A stretch of 64,000 nt of DNA from an uncultured Lachnospiraceae bacterium (GCA_910589195.1 CAJUTC010000003.1:68458-132457), one strand, 5' to 3'; positions 51,000-60,069 are shown, counted from the first letter of the stretch. Notes: generated by a model not told the origin, from the letters alone. Translations and numbers: made by a program.

Positions 51000-52416
51000 C
51001 TTCATTTCCTCCGCTTATGTGTACTTGCAAAATCTTCTTTGTCTTAGCTGTAACTTTGCATCCCTCACTGATACGCATTCCAATAATCCACAAAATATGG
51101 CCGCCATCTGCCAGCAAATATACGCTATCCCGCTGGGAGGCCGGAACTTTTTCATCAATGAAGTAGGACTTTATTGTCTTGCGGCCACCGCCTGGCAAGA
51201 TAAAATAATCCCCTGCTTGCCTGGTCCGCACAGACAATGTATCTTTTATTGTATCATAATCAAACCATTTCGTATACCGATTTTGAGGAATTTCCATTCC
51301 TTTTTCGTAAGAAAATAGTTGAAACTCTGCATTCGGCGCCTGGCTCTTTTTTATGTTCGCTTCCCCGCCTGCTTTCCCAAATACTTTATTTTGCCTTAGT
51401 TCCCCATATTTTCGCCGCTCGATCCACAAATAATCATACGTCCCTCTTGCCGTAAGATTGTAAGGAAGATCGGCCTGTTTTCCCGGCTGCTTTTCTAAAA
51501 GTTCCCTTACTGATTCCACATGAATACTGGTAATATCTTTTCCGGATCCAGACAGCTTGCGTATCATCTGGCGGATTACATAAGTCTGAATAATCACCGG
51601 TTCCTTTAAAAGCATGTGTTTGTCGGCCCCCGCCCTCTGGCTGGGCTCTTCCTGTTTTGGCTCTGCCACGCCATACTGCTTAAGCCACAGATCTGCCTGC
51701 CCTTCCAAATACACGTCCGCCTGGCTTATCCGCTTGGCTGCCTGCAAAATATGCTCCAGTCCTCTCTCATTAACCTGGGAACAAATCAGCGGGATAATGT
51801 TATGGCGCAGTCGGTTCCTGGTATAGGCTTCCAACTGATTTGTGGAATCCTGACAGTAGCTTACCCCTTCTTCCTCTATATAATTCAGAATTTCCTTTCG
51901 CCCTGTCCCAAGCAGCGGGCGGATAATCCTTCCCCGTATCGGCGGGATTCCTCCAAGCCCCTTTAGACCGCTGCCCCGGAACAAATTATGAAGAATGGTT
52001 TCTGCGTTATCATCCCCATGGTGGGCAACCGCGATTTTTACAGGCCTGCCCGATTCCATCTCCCACTTTTTTGCCTCCTCTTCCAGAACCTGGTAACGCA
52101 AATTTCTGGCTGCTTCTTCACAGGAAAGCCCTGTTTCCTGAACCAGCGTCTTTACATCCACATGCCGGAAACCATAAGGAACCTGCAAGCTTTTACAAAG
52201 ATTAGCAGCAAACCTTTCATCCCGGTCTGCTTCCTGTCCCCGAAGGCCGTGATGTATGTGGAACCCACGAAGCTCTAAATCCCATTCTTCCCGAATCTGA
52301 CATAACAAATACAAAAGGCAGACCGAGTCCGCCCCGCCGGACACTGCCACCAAAATCTGGCTGCCTGGTTCAAACAGCGCCTGCTTCCGAATAAAGTCCT
52401 CTGTCTGCTTCCTCAT
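50989..52416 (-). CDS. tilS: tRNA(Ile)-lysidine synthase
   Basis: The 475-residue enzyme modifies the CAU anticodon of tRNA-Ile2 to lysidine. The PP-loop S-G-G-A-D-S is at residues 26-31, with H-I-H-H-G-L-R and A-H-H-G-D-D-N-A-E-T as family marks. The C-terminal substrate-binding domain (about 370-470) has V-R-T-R-Q-A-G-D. GGGAGG precedes the ATG. Position between spoIIE and hpt is conserved across Firmicutes. Confidence 0.95.
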   Translation of the reverse strand: MRKQTEDFIRKQALFEPGSQILVAVSGGADSVCLLYLLCQIREEWDLELRGFHIHHGLRGQEADRDERFAANLCKSLQVPYGFRHVDVKTLVQETGLSCEEAARNLRYQVLEEEAKKWEMESGRPVKIAVAHHGDDNAETILHNLFRGSGLKGLGGIPPIRGRIIRPLLGTGRKEILNYIEEEGVSYCQDSTNQLEAYTRNRLRHNIIPLICSQVNERGLEHILQAAKRISQADVYLEGQADLWLKQYGVAEPKQEEPSQRAGADKHMLLKEPVIIQTYVIRQMIRKLSGSGKDITSIHVESVRELLEKQPGKQADLPYNLTARGTYDYLWIERRKYGELRQNKVFGKAGGEANIKKSQAPNAEFQLFSYEKGMEIPQNRYTKWFDYDTIKDTLSVRTRQAGDYFILPGGGRKTIKSYFIDEKVPASQRDSVYLLADGGHILWIIGMRISEGCKVTAKTKKILQVHISGGNEDGR

Positions 52417-52473
52417 GTACCTTTTCCTCCCTTTCCCCTGTCCGTAACTTGATAAGCAGCGATCGTGGCTGAT

Positions 52474-53913
52474 TTATCTTCTTTCCCAAATTCCCGCTAC
52501 CAGCACGGTCATGTCATCCCGGGCTCCTTCTGTGAAACTTAACGCGAATTCCATAATCTGCTCCGCCATATCCTGAGGCCTTCCCGGCGGAAGGGAAACC
52601 AAGAATTCTTTCATAACCGCTTCTTTTTCCTCCCCGGGCATTGCGTCTAAAACTCCGTCGCTTACCATAATAATTCGGTCATCATCCCAAAGCTTTCTGG
52701 ACAGCAAAACCGGTTCTATGGGATTTAAAATCCCGATTGGCACATCTCCTGCTTCCAACAGCATAACCCCGTCCTGCCCCATTACAAAAGAAGCCACCGC
52801 CCCCAGCTTCATGGCTTCCAGCACTCCCGTATTCAAATCCACACAAATTACATCTACCGCCGCCGGGTGCTGCTCTTTTCCAGCCAGAAGAAGTACCGTA
52901 TTCACAAGCTTCAGCGATGAACGGGCGGCAAATCCAGCCTCCATAAGCTGTTCCGTCAGTTCAATAATCTTTCCGCTTTCCCGACTGGCCTGTTCTCCGC
53001 TTCCCATCCCATCAGCCAGGCTCATAATTGCCTGCCCCTCCAAGTTTTTAAAAAATGTGTAATGATCCCCGGAAACCCGCTCCCCGGCCTTTGGTATTCC
53101 GGAAATTCCATACATCATCTGATACTTGCTTTCTTCTACAAAACGTAAAACCGATGATTTTCTAGTTACAATCGCCTTGCTATCCCTGGCCGGGTTCCAC
53201 TGGTATTTTCCCATTGCCTGTCCGAAAAGTCCTGCCGCTTCCTTTGCTGTCAGGCAGGCTCCATGAGTTGTCCGCAGCGTCAAGTATGCCTCTCTTTGCT
53301 TATTTTCATATTCTAAAACCAGCATCTTATCAACCAGCATGTGATGCCTTTTAAAAAGCTTCTTTACCGCCGGTTCCCACTCCTCTGTAATATCCGTGAC
53401 CTGCTCCATCTGCCTGGAAAACTCTTCAATCACTGCCGCTAATTCCCGAAACTGCACGATTACCGCGTCCCTGCTTTCCAGAAATCGGTTTTTCCAGGAT
53501 AAATTCATGGTAGCACGCCCCAGGCTTTTATTAAGCTGGTTTAAATACTTTTCTTTATGGTAACAGGCCTGGCGGAATAACGCAGGCATATCATCCATCC
53601 GAACCGCTCCGTTGACCTCAAACGACCGCAACAGATAGTACAGATAATAATTGTCCTCTCTGGCGCTGTCCTGATAAAGGCTGCACCGGCTGCAGCTTCC
53701 ACATACCATAGCCGCCGCTGTCTGCATAGCTGCCGCTCCGTCCTCCCTTGTCAAATGCTGCCCATCCATTTCGTCTGTAAACGACTGAGCCAGACGTTTT
53801 AATGATGATGCCATATCCCCCAGCCTGGCTGCTGTATATACATTCACATCTGCCATATCCAGATTTTTTTGATTTCGTTTTTGAAACAGCACAAAAATCC
53901 CTCCTATCCGCAT
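52474..53913 (-). CDS. SpoIIE-type PP2C serine phosphatase, short form
   Basis: The 480-residue protein has a helical N-terminal regulatory region (about 1-260, with a C-x-x-C cluster near 75-80) and a PP2C domain (about 270-478): S-L-A-D-G-M-G-S-G-E-Q-A near residue 320, then D-V-I-C-V-D-L-N-T-G, M-V-S-D-G-V-L-D and D-D-M-T-V-L-V-A. The position is that of spoIIE, which dephosphorylates SpoIIAA to activate sigma F. Bacillus SpoIIE has ten membrane helices; none are present here. Start at 53913 after AAAGGAAG; a GTG nine codons later is also possible. Confidence 0.85.
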   Translation of the reverse strand: MRIGGIFVLFQKRNQKNLDMADVNVYTAARLGDMASSLKRLAQSFTDEMDGQHLTREDGAAAMQTAAAMVCGSCSRCSLYQDSAREDNYYLYYLLRSFEVNGAVRMDDMPALFRQACYHKEKYLNQLNKSLGRATMNLSWKNRFLESRDAVIVQFRELAAVIEEFSRQMEQVTDITEEWEPAVKKLFKRHHMLVDKMLVLEYENKQREAYLTLRTTHGACLTAKEAAGLFGQAMGKYQWNPARDSKAIVTRKSSVLRFVEESKYQMMYGISGIPKAGERVSGDHYTFFKNLEGQAIMSLADGMGSGEQASRESGKIIELTEQLMEAGFAARSSLKLVNTVLLLAGKEQHPAAVDVICVDLNTGVLEAMKLGAVASFVMGQDGVMLLEAGDVPIGILNPIEPVLLSRKLWDDDRIIMVSDGVLDAMPGEEKEAVMKEFLVSLPPGRPQDMAEQIMEFALSFTEGARDDMTVLVAGIWERR

Positions 53914-53963
53914 ATCTTCCTTTGTACACTCAAAAAGATTATATGCGGGCCGGAGGGAAATCA

Positions 53964-54290
53964 TTACTGCGCTTCGATTGGTTTTAACAGGATTTCATCT
54001 GGTTTTACCAATCCCAGCTTTTCCTTCGCTACTTCCTCAATATACTGTTTCGTCTGAACATAAACTTTACGCTCCTCCAGCTCTGCCTTTCTCTGCTTTT
54101 CCTCCGCAATCTGTTCCTGCAGGTTTTCTTCCCGGATCTGGTATTCCAAATCCTTCTCCCTTAGAGATGAATTTTTTAAATTTATCACCACCGCCAGGCT
54201 GAGCACTACCACGGTAACGCCAGTCAAAGCCATCCGGTTGCCCCACTTGTCCCGCTTTTTCAGCCGGGAACGTCTTACTAAATTTCTCAT
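53964..54290 (-). CDS. divIC: DivIC/FtsB-type septum formation protein
   Basis: The 108-residue bitopic protein has a basic N-terminus, one membrane helix (about residues 22-39), then a coiled coil rich in Glu and Arg to about residue 80, and the conserved end Y-I-E-E-V-A-K-E-K-L-G-L-V-K-P-D-E. It joins the divisome with FtsL and DivIB. The start overlaps the end of the yabQ frame by more than 220 bases. The ATG at 54290 follows a GGTGG site. Confidence 0.88.
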   Translation of the reverse strand: MRNLVRRSRLKKRDKWGNRMALTGVTVVVLSLAVVINLKNSSLREKDLEYQIREENLQEQIAEEKQRKAELEERKVYVQTKQYIEEVAKEKLGLVKPDEILLKPIEAQ

Positions 54291-54747
54291 CTGCACCACC
54301 ACTTCTTATATCCGCGCTCGCTTGGGCGGATTTCCCGGTTTTTAATGTGCCATCACTGTATGTTGTATGATCCGTGCTTCTTGGCCTGCCCTTTTTTCTT
54401 ATCCGCTTGCAGGCCTTCTTCCTTTTCATTTTAATACGTTTTATGGCTTTTTGCAATAGCCTCATTACATTTTGGCTAATCAGCCAGTCATAGCCAGCCA
54501 TTCCTAAGAACATTCCCGCAATCACATATCCCCGGAGAACCCCGTCATTTTGCCGGTACAAAAGGGAAAAAACGGATAAGGTTACATAGATCCAGTAAAT
54601 AAAGTCCTCCAGACTTACTATCCAGTTCTTCCTTGGAAGAAGCAGACGACTTATCCGCAGCAAATCATAGCAGAACATCAGCCATCCTCCCAGACCAAGG
54701 CAGCCTGCAAGAAGGGCAGTCTGTCCATACAGCTCACGGCTTATCAT
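54067..54747 (-). CDS. yabQ: Spore cortex biosynthesis protein YabQ
   Basis: YabQ is an integral membrane protein of the outer forespore membrane, required for cortex formation. The first 120 residues have four or five membrane helices with L-L-R-I-S-R-L-L and W-I-Y-V-T-L-S-V-F, as in the family. After about residue 125 the protein becomes polar and Gly/Lys-rich, and the last 75 codons lie in a different frame over the start of divIC. The normal gene ends near that point, so this tail may be a run-on from a lost stop. The yabP gene precedes it by eight bases. Confidence 0.85.
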   Translation of the reverse strand: MISRELYGQTALLAGCLGLGGWLMFCYDLLRISRLLLPRKNWIVSLEDFIYWIYVTLSVFSLLYRQNDGVLRGYVIAGMFLGMAGYDWLISQNVMRLLQKAIKRIKMKRKKACKRIRKKGRPRSTDHTTYSDGTLKTGKSAQASADIRSGGADEKFSKTFPAEKAGQVGQPDGFDWRYRGSAQPGGGDKFKKFISKGEGFGIPDPGRKPAGTDCGGKAEKGRAGGA

Positions 54748-54755
54748 TTTGCCTC

Positions 54756-55040
54756 CTATTTAAACAGCCTGCTGAGCAGAGATTCCCCCGCCTTGCGCAG
54801 TGCTTCATTTGAACTGTATACCAGGCTGTCAGCCTGTCCATCTACATCTACTTCCCCTTTGTCCAGTGTCAGGCGGCTGACGCATAAATCCTTGCCTTTA
54901 ATTGTAAGCAGACCTTTATCCGTATCCAACACAACCTGGTTTTCATCAAACGATACCACATCCACAATTCCTGTGATGCTCATCTTTCCACGATCTTCCA
55001 TCATCAAACGATGCGGACGCCCCATCACCTTCTCTTCCAT
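54756..55040 (-). CDS. yabP: Sporulation protein YabP
   Basis: The 94-residue protein has the YabP fold of short beta strands: M-S-I-T-G-I-V-D-V-V-S-F-D-E, then L-L-T-I-K-G-K-D-L-C-V-S-R-L-T-L-D and a hydrophobic end. It is produced in the mother cell for spore cortex assembly. Gene order rqcP-yabP-yabQ-divIC matches Bacillus. Confidence 0.92.
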   Translation of the reverse strand: MEEKVMGRPHRLMMEDRGKMSITGIVDVVSFDENQVVLDTDKGLLTIKGKDLCVSRLTLDKGEVDVDGQADSLVYSSNEALRKAGESLLSRLFK

Positions 55041-55118
55041 ACAAAAAGACCTCCTGATATACCAAACTTAATTTAGTATATTAGGAGATCATCTAAAATA
55101 TGACTGTCAATCTATTTT

Positions 55119-55358
55119 TTATAAATATTTATAAAGCTCTTTTGCTTCTTCTTTTTTTACTGTTTCCTGTACGTCTAAAACCTGAACCTTAACCGATTTG
55201 GTCCCAAACTGAATCTCAATCACATCTCCCTCTTTTACATTAAGGGAGGCTTTTGCCGGCTTGTCATTCACCAACACCCGTCCCGCGTCGCAGGCTTCAT
55301 TTGCCACTGTGCGGCGTTTAATTATGCGGGATACCTTAAGAAACTTATCAAGTCTCAT
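55119..55358 (-). CDS. rqcP: S4-domain RNA-binding protein RqcP (YabO)
   Basis: The 79-residue protein is one S4 domain: M-R-L-D-K-F-L-K-V-S-R-I-I-K-R-R-T-V-A followed by G-R-V-L-V-N-D-K-P-A-K-A. In Bacillus this Hsp15 relative helps RqcH in alanine tailing of stalled nascent chains on 50S subunits. It lies three bases after the HU gene. Confidence 0.9.
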   Translation of the reverse strand: MRLDKFLKVSRIIKRRTVANEACDAGRVLVNDKPAKASLNVKEGDVIEIQFGTKSVKVQVLDVQETVKKEEAKELYKYL

Positions 55359-55361
55359 ATA

Positions 55362-55637
55362 CTATGCGTTCACCATATCCTTTAAAGCTTTTCCAGCTTT
55401 GAACTTAGGGCTTTTGGATGCTGCTATGGTCATCGGCTCGCCGCTCTTAGGATTTCTTCCTTCTCTCTCCGCTCGTTCCGAAACCTCAAACGTGCCGAAG
55501 CCAACTAACTGTACCTTCTCACCCTTAACCAACTCTTCTGTTACTACATCAGTGAAAGCCTTCAGCGCTTTCTCTGCATCTTTCTTAGAAATCTCTGCTT
55601 TTTCAGCTACCGCTGCGATTAATTCAGTCTTGTTCAT
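55362..55637 (-). CDS. hup: HU-type DNA-binding protein
   Basis: The 91-residue histone-like protein has the HU fold, starting M-N-K-T-E-L-I-A-A-V-A and with the G-F-G-T-F-E-V-S-E-R segment. The DNA-binding arm has R-N-P-K-S-G-E-P-M-T-I-A. TAGGAGG precedes the ATG. The insertion of HU between mazG and rqcP is common in Clostridia. Confidence 0.95.
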   Translation of the reverse strand: MNKTELIAAVAEKAEISKKDAEKALKAFTDVVTEELVKGEKVQLVGFGTFEVSERAEREGRNPKSGEPMTIAASKSPKFKAGKALKDMVNA

Positions 55638-55751
55638 TCATTTTCCTCCTATATTTACAAATAAGAGCGCATATCCGCCAAAATTCAAACCATGATACGC
55701 ACTGCCCCAAATTGTGTACCTTATCATTTATATCTGTTTCTTCCCTGTTTG

Positions 55752-56159
55752 TCAAGGTTTTTCGGCATTTTCCGCATGCTTTTCTTTTTCTGCCTTTTCC
55801 TGCTCTTTCATCTGCTTCCACAGCTTTAAGCTCTCTTCCGGAGAAGCCGCCTTCGCATCTCCGAATACGTGGGGATGGCGCCGTATCATTTTCCTGCACA
55901 GACCGTCAATCACGTCCTCAATTGTAAAGGCTTCCTCTTCCGCAGCAATCTGGCTGTTCATCACCACCTGCAGCAATACATCTCCCAGTTCTTCACACAA
56001 ATTTTCCATATCTTTGTTGTCAATGGCCTGAAACACTTCTTTGGTTTCTTCTTCCAGACACTTTTTCAACGACTCAAACGTCTGCTCCCTGTCCCAGGGA
56101 CAGCCATCTTCGGAACGCAGCCGTGCCACGATTTTAATCAGATCCCCAAATGTATTCAT
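55752..56159 (-). CDS. mazG: MazG nucleotide pyrophosphohydrolase, single domain
   Basis: The 135-residue protein hydrolyses nucleoside triphosphates to monophosphates. The metal-binding helix E-E-E-T-K-E-V is at about 36-42 and E-E-L-G-D-V-L-L-Q at about 56-64. D-G-C-P-W-D near residue 18 is also typical. It has one MazG domain, half the size of the E. coli enzyme, with a charged helical tail. GGGGGAAAG precedes the ATG. It heads the sporulation/division block. Confidence 0.92.
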   Translation of the reverse strand: MNTFGDLIKIVARLRSEDGCPWDREQTFESLKKCLEEETKEVFQAIDNKDMENLCEELGDVLLQVVMNSQIAAEEEAFTIEDVIDGLCRKMIRRHPHVFGDAKAASPEESLKLWKQMKEQEKAEKEKHAENAEKP

Positions 56160-56425
56160 AATCTCTTTCCCCCTTTGTCCGTAAAATCCCTTATCCTTAG
56201 CCTATCCACAGTATGCCCTTTAGCAATCTTTTTATACTGACTGCCAATTGCCGCCATATGCAGCCGTATCCTTATTCTGCCATAAATCCATTGCGAAAGC
56301 AAGCCTTTTGCAGTAAAATGTATTTACGCAAACCACAGTTATTACTGTTCATCGATGTCAATTTGTACCGGATAACGGATGGCATGTAATGCGGTGAAAC
56401 ATGTATAGAATGGAGGAAATATTAC

Positions 56426-58570
56426 ATGATTAAGAAGCAGTATCATTGGCGCCAGACAGCGTCAATCCCTCTTTTGGTCTTGCTTCTGGCAGTTTTTCTG
56501 CTGTGTGCTGCCTGCGGCAATCCCCTTCTGGCCACAACCATAAAGCTTCAGAAAGCGGAAGGCACAGTAACCATTCTTGACCAAAAGGGCAAGGATCTGG
56601 CGCCAAGAGAAGAAATGAACCTGTACAGCGGCTATCAGGTATCCACTCAAAAAACCAGTTATGCCTGGATTGATCTGGATCGGGAAAAATTGACTAAGCT
56701 GGATGCGGAAAGCGAAGCCCAAATTGAAAAATCCAGAAACAAATTAGAAATCACCGTTAATTCCGGAAATCTGTTTTTTAATATTACAAAACCCCTTGAT
56801 GAGGACGAAAGCCTGGATATCCGCACCTCCTCTATGATGGTGGGCATTCGCGGCACCTGTGGCTGGGTGGAAGTAACAGAAGATGATCGGATGTTGGTCT
56901 ATATTCTGGAAGGCACCGTCAAATGTACCATTTCCGATCCAGTTAATTCCACAGCCTTCTCCGCTTCTGTTTCCGCAGGAGAAAAAGCAGAATTGGTTTT
57001 CTTAGACGGAGAACCGGATATTATTACAGAGGAACTGACCATAAGTGACATTCCGGATTTTGTAATGGAAGAGCTAAAAGATGATGAAGAGCTCCAGACG
57101 CGGATCCTAGACGATTCCGGCCTGGATATCCAAAACCCGCCGGAAGATGACGGGCCTCAGGATGATTCTTCTCAGGAGGAAGAGCCCGCAACCTATACAG
57201 TTCCGACATCCATCGCTTACTATGGCGATCGTAGCCAATGCCGCGCTACACCAGAAATGGCAAGAGCCTTTGCCCAGATAATTCGTGAACAAATGGCCTC
57301 CCTGGCTGTTGAAGAAGAGCAGTTAAAATCCAATATGTATTCTGATTCCCAATCCTTATATCCTCTCCACTGCTATGCCGGGATGTTTGATATTGGAGGA
57401 GGGATTCCAGCATTATTGTTTGGCGGCGGAACCCCGGTTATCGAACCAAGAAATGACGGAGCATACTTTGGCTATGTTTTGAACTATGGCATTTGGACCT
57501 ATGAAAATGGACAGGCTACATCTTTTCTTCCTTCCTTTGGCTGGTTAAGGTATAGCCTTTACCCAGACCACTTACTGTATGGCGGGCAAACACCAGCGGA
57601 TCCAGACTATTCTGCCAGCATATACCGCCTAGGAAACGGCACCCTGTCCGATCCGCCAGATATTACAGCACAGTCTATTTATAGCTGGGAATCTGGCGCG
57701 CAAGTTGTTTCCTACTTAATTGATGAAAACCCTGTTACCGAAGAGCAGTTTAATCAGTGGGTAGCCCAGTGGGAACCTGAATCTCCATTGGTAAATTTCA
57801 GCCATGGTTCCGATCCAAGCGGCTCTGTGAGCGGGCTTTGCCCCGCGGATGATTTGCTGGCTCTTTTAGATGAATGGGCCGGCAGCACCCAGGAACCTAC
57901 TTCCGCTTCCCAGCCAGCTACTTACGAAGATCCTTCTGTCCTGGCCTATCAGGTTTCATCTCAGTTGGATCCGTCTACCCGCATCCGGCGTACCGTCCTG
58001 GATCCCCAGGGATATGATTTGGATGTGTATTACGAAATTCCAGTTTTTGCGGAAACGGCCCCCGGTTATCAGCGGATTAACCAATTCTTCCAGGACTTGG
58101 AACAAAACTTTTTCAGCCAAAATAACGAAAACCTTCAGTCCATGTGGCTTTATATCACAAATCCGAATTCTGGGAATACGCCTTATTACTATAACTGGAA
58201 TGCGCAAATTACCGCTAAAACCGATCACATTGTTTGTGTGCGGCTGACATACGACTGGTATGCGGGAGGAGTGACCGACTATGGAGATGAAAATTATGTA
58301 TTTGATCCAGTTACAGGAAACCAGCTTGCTTTAGGTGATCTGGTAAACGGAACAGAAGAAGAAATCAAGCAGCAGATTATCGACGCGTTAGTGGCGGAAA
58401 CCGGAAGCAGCGATCGGTTCTATGTTGATACCATACGTGGTTACCGTTTGGATCAGTTTGATTTCTACATTGGAGAAGACGGGGCCGTGCATATTCATTT
58501 TGACAAGTACGAAATTGCTGATGGGGCTTCCGGTGAATTTGATGTATCGCTGCCTTTGGCGCAAAACTGA
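56426..58570 (+). CDS. Lipoprotein with FecR-like and DUF3298-like domains
   Basis: The 714-residue lipoprotein has a signal peptide ending L-L-C-A-A-C with lipid on C29. A FecR-type domain follows (about 40-200), with I-R-T-S-S-M-M-V-G-I-R-G-T-C-G and V-L-E-G-T-V. After an acidic linker (about 225-255), the middle (260-490) has no family I recognise. The end has a DUF3298-like domain (about 580-714, with F-D-P-V-T-G-N-Q-L and F-Y-I-G-E-D-G-A-V-H-I-H-F), as in RsiV-type proteins. It may sense or measure cell-envelope state. A GGAGG precedes the ATG, and it is divergent from mazG. Confidence 0.75.
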   Translation: MIKKQYHWRQTASIPLLVLLLAVFLLCAACGNPLLATTIKLQKAEGTVTILDQKGKDLAPREEMNLYSGYQVSTQKTSYAWIDLDREKLTKLDAESEAQIEKSRNKLEITVNSGNLFFNITKPLDEDESLDIRTSSMMVGIRGTCGWVEVTEDDRMLVYILEGTVKCTISDPVNSTAFSASVSAGEKAELVFLDGEPDIITEELTISDIPDFVMEELKDDEELQTRILDDSGLDIQNPPEDDGPQDDSSQEEEPATYTVPTSIAYYGDRSQCRATPEMARAFAQIIREQMASLAVEEEQLKSNMYSDSQSLYPLHCYAGMFDIGGGIPALLFGGGTPVIEPRNDGAYFGYVLNYGIWTYENGQATSFLPSFGWLRYSLYPDHLLYGGQTPADPDYSASIYRLGNGTLSDPPDITAQSIYSWESGAQVVSYLIDENPVTEEQFNQWVAQWEPESPLVNFSHGSDPSGSVSGLCPADDLLALLDEWAGSTQEPTSASQPATYEDPSVLAYQVSSQLDPSTRIRRTVLDPQGYDLDVYYEIPVFAETAPGYQRINQFFQDLEQNFFSQNNENLQSMWLYITNPNSGNTPYYYNWNAQITAKTDHIVCVRLTYDWYAGGVTDYGDENYVFDPVTGNQLALGDLVNGTEEEIKQQIIDALVAETGSSDRFYVDTIRGYRLDQFDFYIGEDGAVHIHFDKYEIADGASGEFDVSLPLAQN

Positions 58571-58627
58571 ACCTAACCTTCCAAGCAGGTTCTTTTATAC
58601 TTCTTACCAGTAAACTTTTAAAAAGGA

Positions 58628-58657
58628 AAAGCCCGGAATTCTAAGTTTCCGGGCTTT
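58628..58657. terminator. Bidirectional terminator between the lipoprotein and rpsR
   Basis: AAAGCCCGGAA (58628-58638) and TTCCGGGCTTT (58647-58657) pair with an eight-base loop and flanking A/T runs on both sides, serving both convergent genes. Confidence 0.85.
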
Positions 58658-58669
58658 ATCATTATAAAA

Positions 58670-58936
58670 TTAATCGCAGGTATAAGGCATTAAGGCAATA
58701 TGCCGTGCTCTCTTCACTGCTACTGTTAAGGCTCTCTGATGCTTTGCACAGTTTCCAGTAATCCGGCGGGGAAGGATTTTTCCTCTCTCGGATACGTATC
58801 TTTTTAACTTATTTACATCCTTGTAATCAATTACGCCGTTCTTATCGCCGCAGAATACGCAAACTTTTTTTCTTCTGCGAACGCCGCCTCTTCTTACCTT
58901 AGAAGCATCTGCTCTGTCACCCTTATTGAATGCCAT
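58670..58936 (-). CDS. rpsR: 30S ribosomal protein S18
   Basis: The 88-residue protein begins M-A-F-N-K-G-D and has the S18 signature R-R-K-K-V-C-V-F-C-G..Y-K-D-V-N-K-L-K-R-Y, and the I-L-P-R-R-I-T-G segment. The C-x-x-C pair and a further cysteine make it a zinc-type (C+) S18. AGGAGG lies ahead of the ATG at 58936; the frame extends 18 codons more without a site. It is the last gene of rpsF-ssb-rpsR. Confidence 0.97.
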   Translation of the reverse strand: MAFNKGDRADASKVRRGGVRRRKKVCVFCGDKNGVIDYKDVNKLKRYVSERGKILPRRITGNCAKHQRALTVAVKRARHIALMPYTCD

Positions 58937-59074
58937 TGGTGTGTCCTCCTTTTCATATTCCGAAAACCGCGTTGCGGCCTTGTTATACATTTGTTATCCT
59001 TTGGGCTAAAGGACAGCCTGTTTGCTTATCTTAATGTGGCGAAACCTACTTTTGGTTACGCCGTCCTTACTGGG

Positions 59075-59575
59075 CTAATTAAAGGGAAGGCCTTCGTCTT
59101 CAACTCCATCCGGAATGTTCATAAATCCATCGCCGATAGCGCTGGCCGGCGCTGGTCTGGCGGGAGCCGCAGGCTGCTGATAGCCATTGTTATAATTACT
59201 GTTATTATAATTATTATAGCCGCCCATATCGGACGCAGCGCCTTTGCTGTCAGCAAATTCCTGATCCTCTATGATAACGTCTGTGGTATAAACTTTCTGA
59301 CCATCTCTGTTAATGTAGCTGCCGGTCTGAATCCGTCCCGATATCAAAACCCGCATTCCCTGGCGGAAATACTTCTCTGCAAACTCCCCTGCACGGTCGA
59401 ATGCCACACAGTTAATAAAATCCGCTGTCTGCTGCTGATCATTCCCATCCTGGCTTCTGCGCCCTCTCCGGTCAACTGCCAAGGTATATCTGGCAATCGC
59501 CATGGTCCGCTCACCTTGAGAATATCTTACCTCCGGATCCCGGGTCAGCCTGCCCATAAGAATCACTCTGTTCAT
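59075..59575 (-). CDS. ssb: Single-stranded DNA-binding protein
   Basis: The 166-residue protein has an OB fold (1-105): M-N-R-V-I-L-M-G-R-L-T-R-D-P-E-V-R, then F-I-N-C-V-A-F and G-R-I-Q-T-G-S-Y. A disordered Asn/Tyr/Gly-rich linker follows, and the acidic tip ends D-E-G-L-P-F-N, which recruits DNA-repair partners. It is 16 bases after rpsF. Confidence 0.97.
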   Translation of the reverse strand: MNRVILMGRLTRDPEVRYSQGERTMAIARYTLAVDRRGRRSQDGNDQQQTADFINCVAFDRAGEFAEKYFRQGMRVLISGRIQTGSYINRDGQKVYTTDVIIEDQEFADSKGAASDMGGYNNYNNSNYNNGYQQPAAPARPAPASAIGDGFMNIPDGVEDEGLPFN

Positions 59576-59591
59576 ACACTCACTCTTTCTC

Positions 59592-59879
59592 TTACGCTTC
59601 CTGCTTTACAACTAAATAGCGGATAACTGGTTCCATAATCCGAATGTGAGATTCTACTTCGTTGGGGCAGTTGGAATCGCCTTCAAACTGAATGAAATAA
59701 TAATAGGCTTCCTTCATCTTCTGGATTTCATAAGCCAAGCGCTTCTTACCCCACTCATCTACATTGGTTACTGTACCGCCGAAACGGGTAACATAACCTT
59801 TCACCTTTTCGATTGCCGCTGCTCTCTCTTCGTCTTCCAGCTTCACATTCAGAACAACCGCTAACTCATACTTGTTCAT
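59592..59879 (-). CDS. rpsF: 30S ribosomal protein S6
   Basis: The 95-residue protein binds S18 and the central domain of 16S rRNA. It begins M-N-K-Y-E-L-A-V-V-L-N and has D-E-W-G-K-K-R-L-A-Y-E-I near residue 42. The AGGAGG site precedes the ATG. It heads the operon with ssb and rpsR; in many bacteria a leader RNA lets S6-S18 regulate it, but none was recognised with confidence here. Confidence 0.97.
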   Translation of the reverse strand: MNKYELAVVLNVKLEDEERAAAIEKVKGYVTRFGGTVTNVDEWGKKRLAYEIQKMKEAYYYFIQFEGDSNCPNEVESHIRIMEPVIRYLVVKQEA

Positions 59880-59991
59880 CTTGTTTTACCTCCTTGTGGT
59901 CTCTGGCCCCTGTCAGTCAAAAACATTTATGCCTGCCTGGCCTTACTGTTTTGCTGTCAGGAGCAAGGAATATAATATGTCACAGATAATT

Positions 59992-60020
59992 ACTCTACCA
60001 AATTTTCCGAATTTGTGCAA
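59992..60020 (-). promoter_or_regulatory. Promoter of rpsF-ssb-rpsR
   Basis: On the minus strand TTGCAC (60020-60015) and TAGAGT (59997-59992) are 17 bases apart. The leader to the rpsF ATG is about 105 bases, long enough for an S6-S18 binding site. Confidence 0.55.
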
Positions 60021-60069
60021 GTACTTTTTTCCGTTTTATCCGCGTTTTCACGGCATTTTCACGATTTTT

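Noticed and set aside
55261..55695. Plus-strand frame of 144 codons over rqcP, hup and the following gap
   Set aside because: Both covered genes are strongly conserved on the minus strand; the frame has no start site and a shadow composition.
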